Source: CALUTH01 sp964452495 (lineage in GTDB: Bacteria; Cyanobacteriota; Vampirovibrionia; Gastranaerophilales; Gastranaerophilaceae). From it: a DNA stretch of 64,000 bases. Positions 62,551 through 64,000 of this stretch are shown in pieces. Every line of letters starts with the position of its first letter. Within the stretch, counting starts at the first letter, position 1. The translations under genes and the position numbers were made by a program. The notes under the pieces were generated by a model, which did no database searches, was not told the origin of the DNA, and saw nothing but the letters and a program-made list of their open reading frames with translations. The DNA is taken from NCBI GenBank assembly GCA_964452495.1, contig CAYVMC010000004.1:1-64000 (forward strand). Reading direction: 5' to 3'.

Positions 62551-63873
62551 ATGAAAAAAACAGTAATCAAATATCCGTTCTTAACCAAAGATGTTGAAGT
62601 TTATGAAATGGAGAGTGGGCATAAAGTAGTCTTAGCACACAAAGATGGCGGACTTGTAAATATCAGTTCCTGGGTAAAAACCGGCTCAATAAATGAAAAT
62701 GACGAAATAAACGGGGTTTCCCATTTTCTTGAACACTTGATGTTTAAAGGTACACATAAGCATAAAGCAGGAGAATTTGACCGGATATTAGAAGGTAAAG
62801 GTGCTATTGTTAATGCCGCAACATGGAAAGATTACACATTTTATTATGTAACACTGCCCAAAGGTAAAAACGATGAGGATATGTACCTTGCACTGGAACT
62901 TCATGCGGATATGATGACTGACCCTATTCTACCGCCGGAAGAAATAGGAAGTCCGTTTAGTCTTGACGATAAAAATGTCACTGATAAACGTGAACGACAT
63001 GTTGTAATAGAAGAAATAAGAATGCGTCAGGATCAACCCTGGAGCAAGGTATATAATTATACAAATCATGCGATGTATAAAAAGCATCCTTACAAACGTG
63101 ATGTAATAGGTACTCCGCAAATAATCTCACAGATTACGCAAGAGACCATAATGAATTATTATAAAACTTTTTATGCACCAAATAATATTACAACTATTGT
63201 TGTAGGGGACTTTGACCATAAAAAAGTTCTGGACAAAATTATTGAACATTTTGATTTTAAAGGTAGAGAAAAACACATTAACAAAATAAATGAAATTGAC
63301 ACTCCTACAGATTGTACAATATACGTAGAAAACAAAGCGTGTTTAACTTCAGGTTTTATGATGTTCGGTTATCTAGGTGCCACTGCAAAAAATCTAAAAG
63401 ATACAATAATGCTGGATATGCTAGCAACCATTCTCGGAGATGGTGCAAGTTCAAGGATGTATCAAAACCTTATCGAAAAAACACCCGAACAAGTGTTCAA
63501 TATGGTTGGGGCTGAACATTATATATTTAAAGACGGCAGCAATTTCTTCCTGCAAGCGAACTTTATACCTGAAAAAAAAGATAAGGCCATTGAACTTATA
63601 AAAGAAGAAGTTGAAAAAATAAAAGTAAATATTGCAAGTAACGAATTTAAAAAAGCAAAAAATAAGATAAAAGCAGATTTTGCATCAGATGCAGAAACGG
63701 TTTCTGCAATTGGAGAAACTATAGGATACTATATGACGGTATGCGATGACTTAACTCTGGCAGAAAACTATCTAAAGGAAGTTGAAAAAATAACAATTAA
63801 TGATTTAAAAGAAGCTGCAAAAAAATATTTAAACATTAATAATGCCGTAATATCTGTACTTATTCCGCAATAA
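62551..63873 (+). CDS. M16-family zinc peptidase
   Basis: An insulinase-type peptidase of 440 residues. The inverted zinc motif is HFLEH at about 58-62, with the distal Glu in VVIEEIRM. It has YYVTLPKGK, YKTFYAPNNITTIVVGDFD and LATILGDGASSRMYQNLIE. It has an insertion (about 130-148) before the second Glu. There is no signal peptide. AGGAG precedes the ATG. The gene may be cytoplasmic or act with a partner further downstream. Confidence 0.9.
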   Translation: MKKTVIKYPFLTKDVEVYEMESGHKVVLAHKDGGLVNISSWVKTGSINENDEINGVSHFLEHLMFKGTHKHKAGEFDRILEGKGAIVNAATWKDYTFYYVTLPKGKNDEDMYLALELHADMMTDPILPPEEIGSPFSLDDKNVTDKRERHVVIEEIRMRQDQPWSKVYNYTNHAMYKKHPYKRDVIGTPQIISQITQETIMNYYKTFYAPNNITTIVVGDFDHKKVLDKIIEHFDFKGREKHINKINEIDTPTDCTIYVENKACLTSGFMMFGYLGATAKNLKDTIMLDMLATILGDGASSRMYQNLIEKTPEQVFNMVGAEHYIFKDGSNFFLQANFIPEKKDKAIELIKEEVEKIKVNIASNEFKKAKNKIKADFASDAETVSAIGETIGYYMTVCDDLTLAENYLKEVEKITINDLKEAAKKYLNINNAVISVLIPQ

Positions 63874-63925
63874 ATTACAGTATGCTATTGAATGTTTGTT
63901 TGTGTTAAAATTAAATAGCACAAGC

Positions 63926-63973
63926 ATGAGTAGCAATGGAGTACAGGCACACAAGGCGCCTATTGAAAGGTAA
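63926..63973 (+). CDS. Possible 15-residue upstream peptide
   Basis: ATG to TAA encodes MSSNGVQAHKAPIER, in frame with the next ATG at 63980. No ribosome binding site is seen for it. It may be chance. Confidence 0.25.
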   Translation: MSSNGVQAHKAPIER

Positions 63974-63979
63974 GGAACA

Positions 63980-64000
63980 ATGAGTTTAACTGTATATTTG
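63980..64000 (+). CDS. Start of a truncated gene
   Basis: The ATG follows AAGGAA-like text and begins MSLTVYL before the window ends. It could be a second peptidase or another gene in the same operon; nothing more can be said. Confidence 0.4.

Noticed and set aside
63890..63979. Riboswitch at the end of the window
   Set aside because: The sequence does not fit a consensus I know, such as the cyclic di-GMP riboswitch.

Overview
The window looks like a chromosomal segment of an AT-rich, gut-type, non-photosynthetic relative of cyanobacteria (Gastranaerophilales/Melainabacteria, class Vampirovibrionia). That assignment is an inference. It rests on the low GC content, several small membrane proteins of a style I associate with that group, glyS standing without glyQ, and the mix of flagellar genes and gut-type phage genes. 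I see no rRNA, tRNA, CRISPR array or insertion sequence.

Layout. 1-830: two almost identical tandem genes whose central segments differ. 0.9-4.8 kb: ppdK and two small membrane proteins. 5.3-8.8 kb: a CtpA-type protease overlapping recJ. 8.8-11.7 kb: two family-8 glycosyltransferases flanking the 3' remnant of a UDP-galactopyranose mutase gene and three hairpin-like palindromes, then an exported DUF1893 protein. 11.8-19.3 kb: an endonuclease IV-like protein, a formyltransferase, a C_GCAxxG_C_C redox protein, a TPR-glycosyltransferase, an orphan OppD-type ATPase and UPF0210. 19.5-26.1 kb: a nucleoside transporter, nadK and a tight operon TPR protein - diguanylate cyclase - tsaE - tsaB - methyltransferase. 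26.1-33 kb: a 5'-nucleotidase, ruvA, mutS and hypothetical proteins. 33.0-35.3 kb: a four-gene flagellar rod operon with a sigma-28-like promoter.

35.7-53.2 kb is a podovirus virion block. It is read entirely on the minus strand and has housekeeping or flagellar genes on both sides: portal, scaffold, capsid, head-tail adaptor, endolysin, tail nozzle, GNAT-like protein, putative ejection protein, tail fibres, spanin/holin-like small proteins, DUF1353 and large terminase. The order follows phage T7. No integrase, repressor, replication gene or RNA polymerase lies inside it. A strong terminator sits directly behind the capsid module, as T-phi does in T7. A regulated-looking promoter drives a membrane protein at the distal end. 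This block is the best candidate for an unusual system: a domesticated or GTA-like particle, or a defective prophage.

53.8-64 kb: gmk, a two-repeat small protein, an Na+/H+ antiporter, a LuxR-type HTH protein, a FliA-type sigma factor that could read the flagellar promoter, glyS, a zinc-ribbon protein, a HExxH metallopeptidase, an AGCS alanine/glycine symporter and an M16 peptidase.

Several genes (mutS, the TPR-glycosyltransferase, oppD, nadK, the TPR gene at 21.6 kb) have a -10 box only 6-8 bases before the ATG and no Shine-Dalgarno sequence, which suggests leaderless transcripts. Others have normal AAGGAG-type sites.
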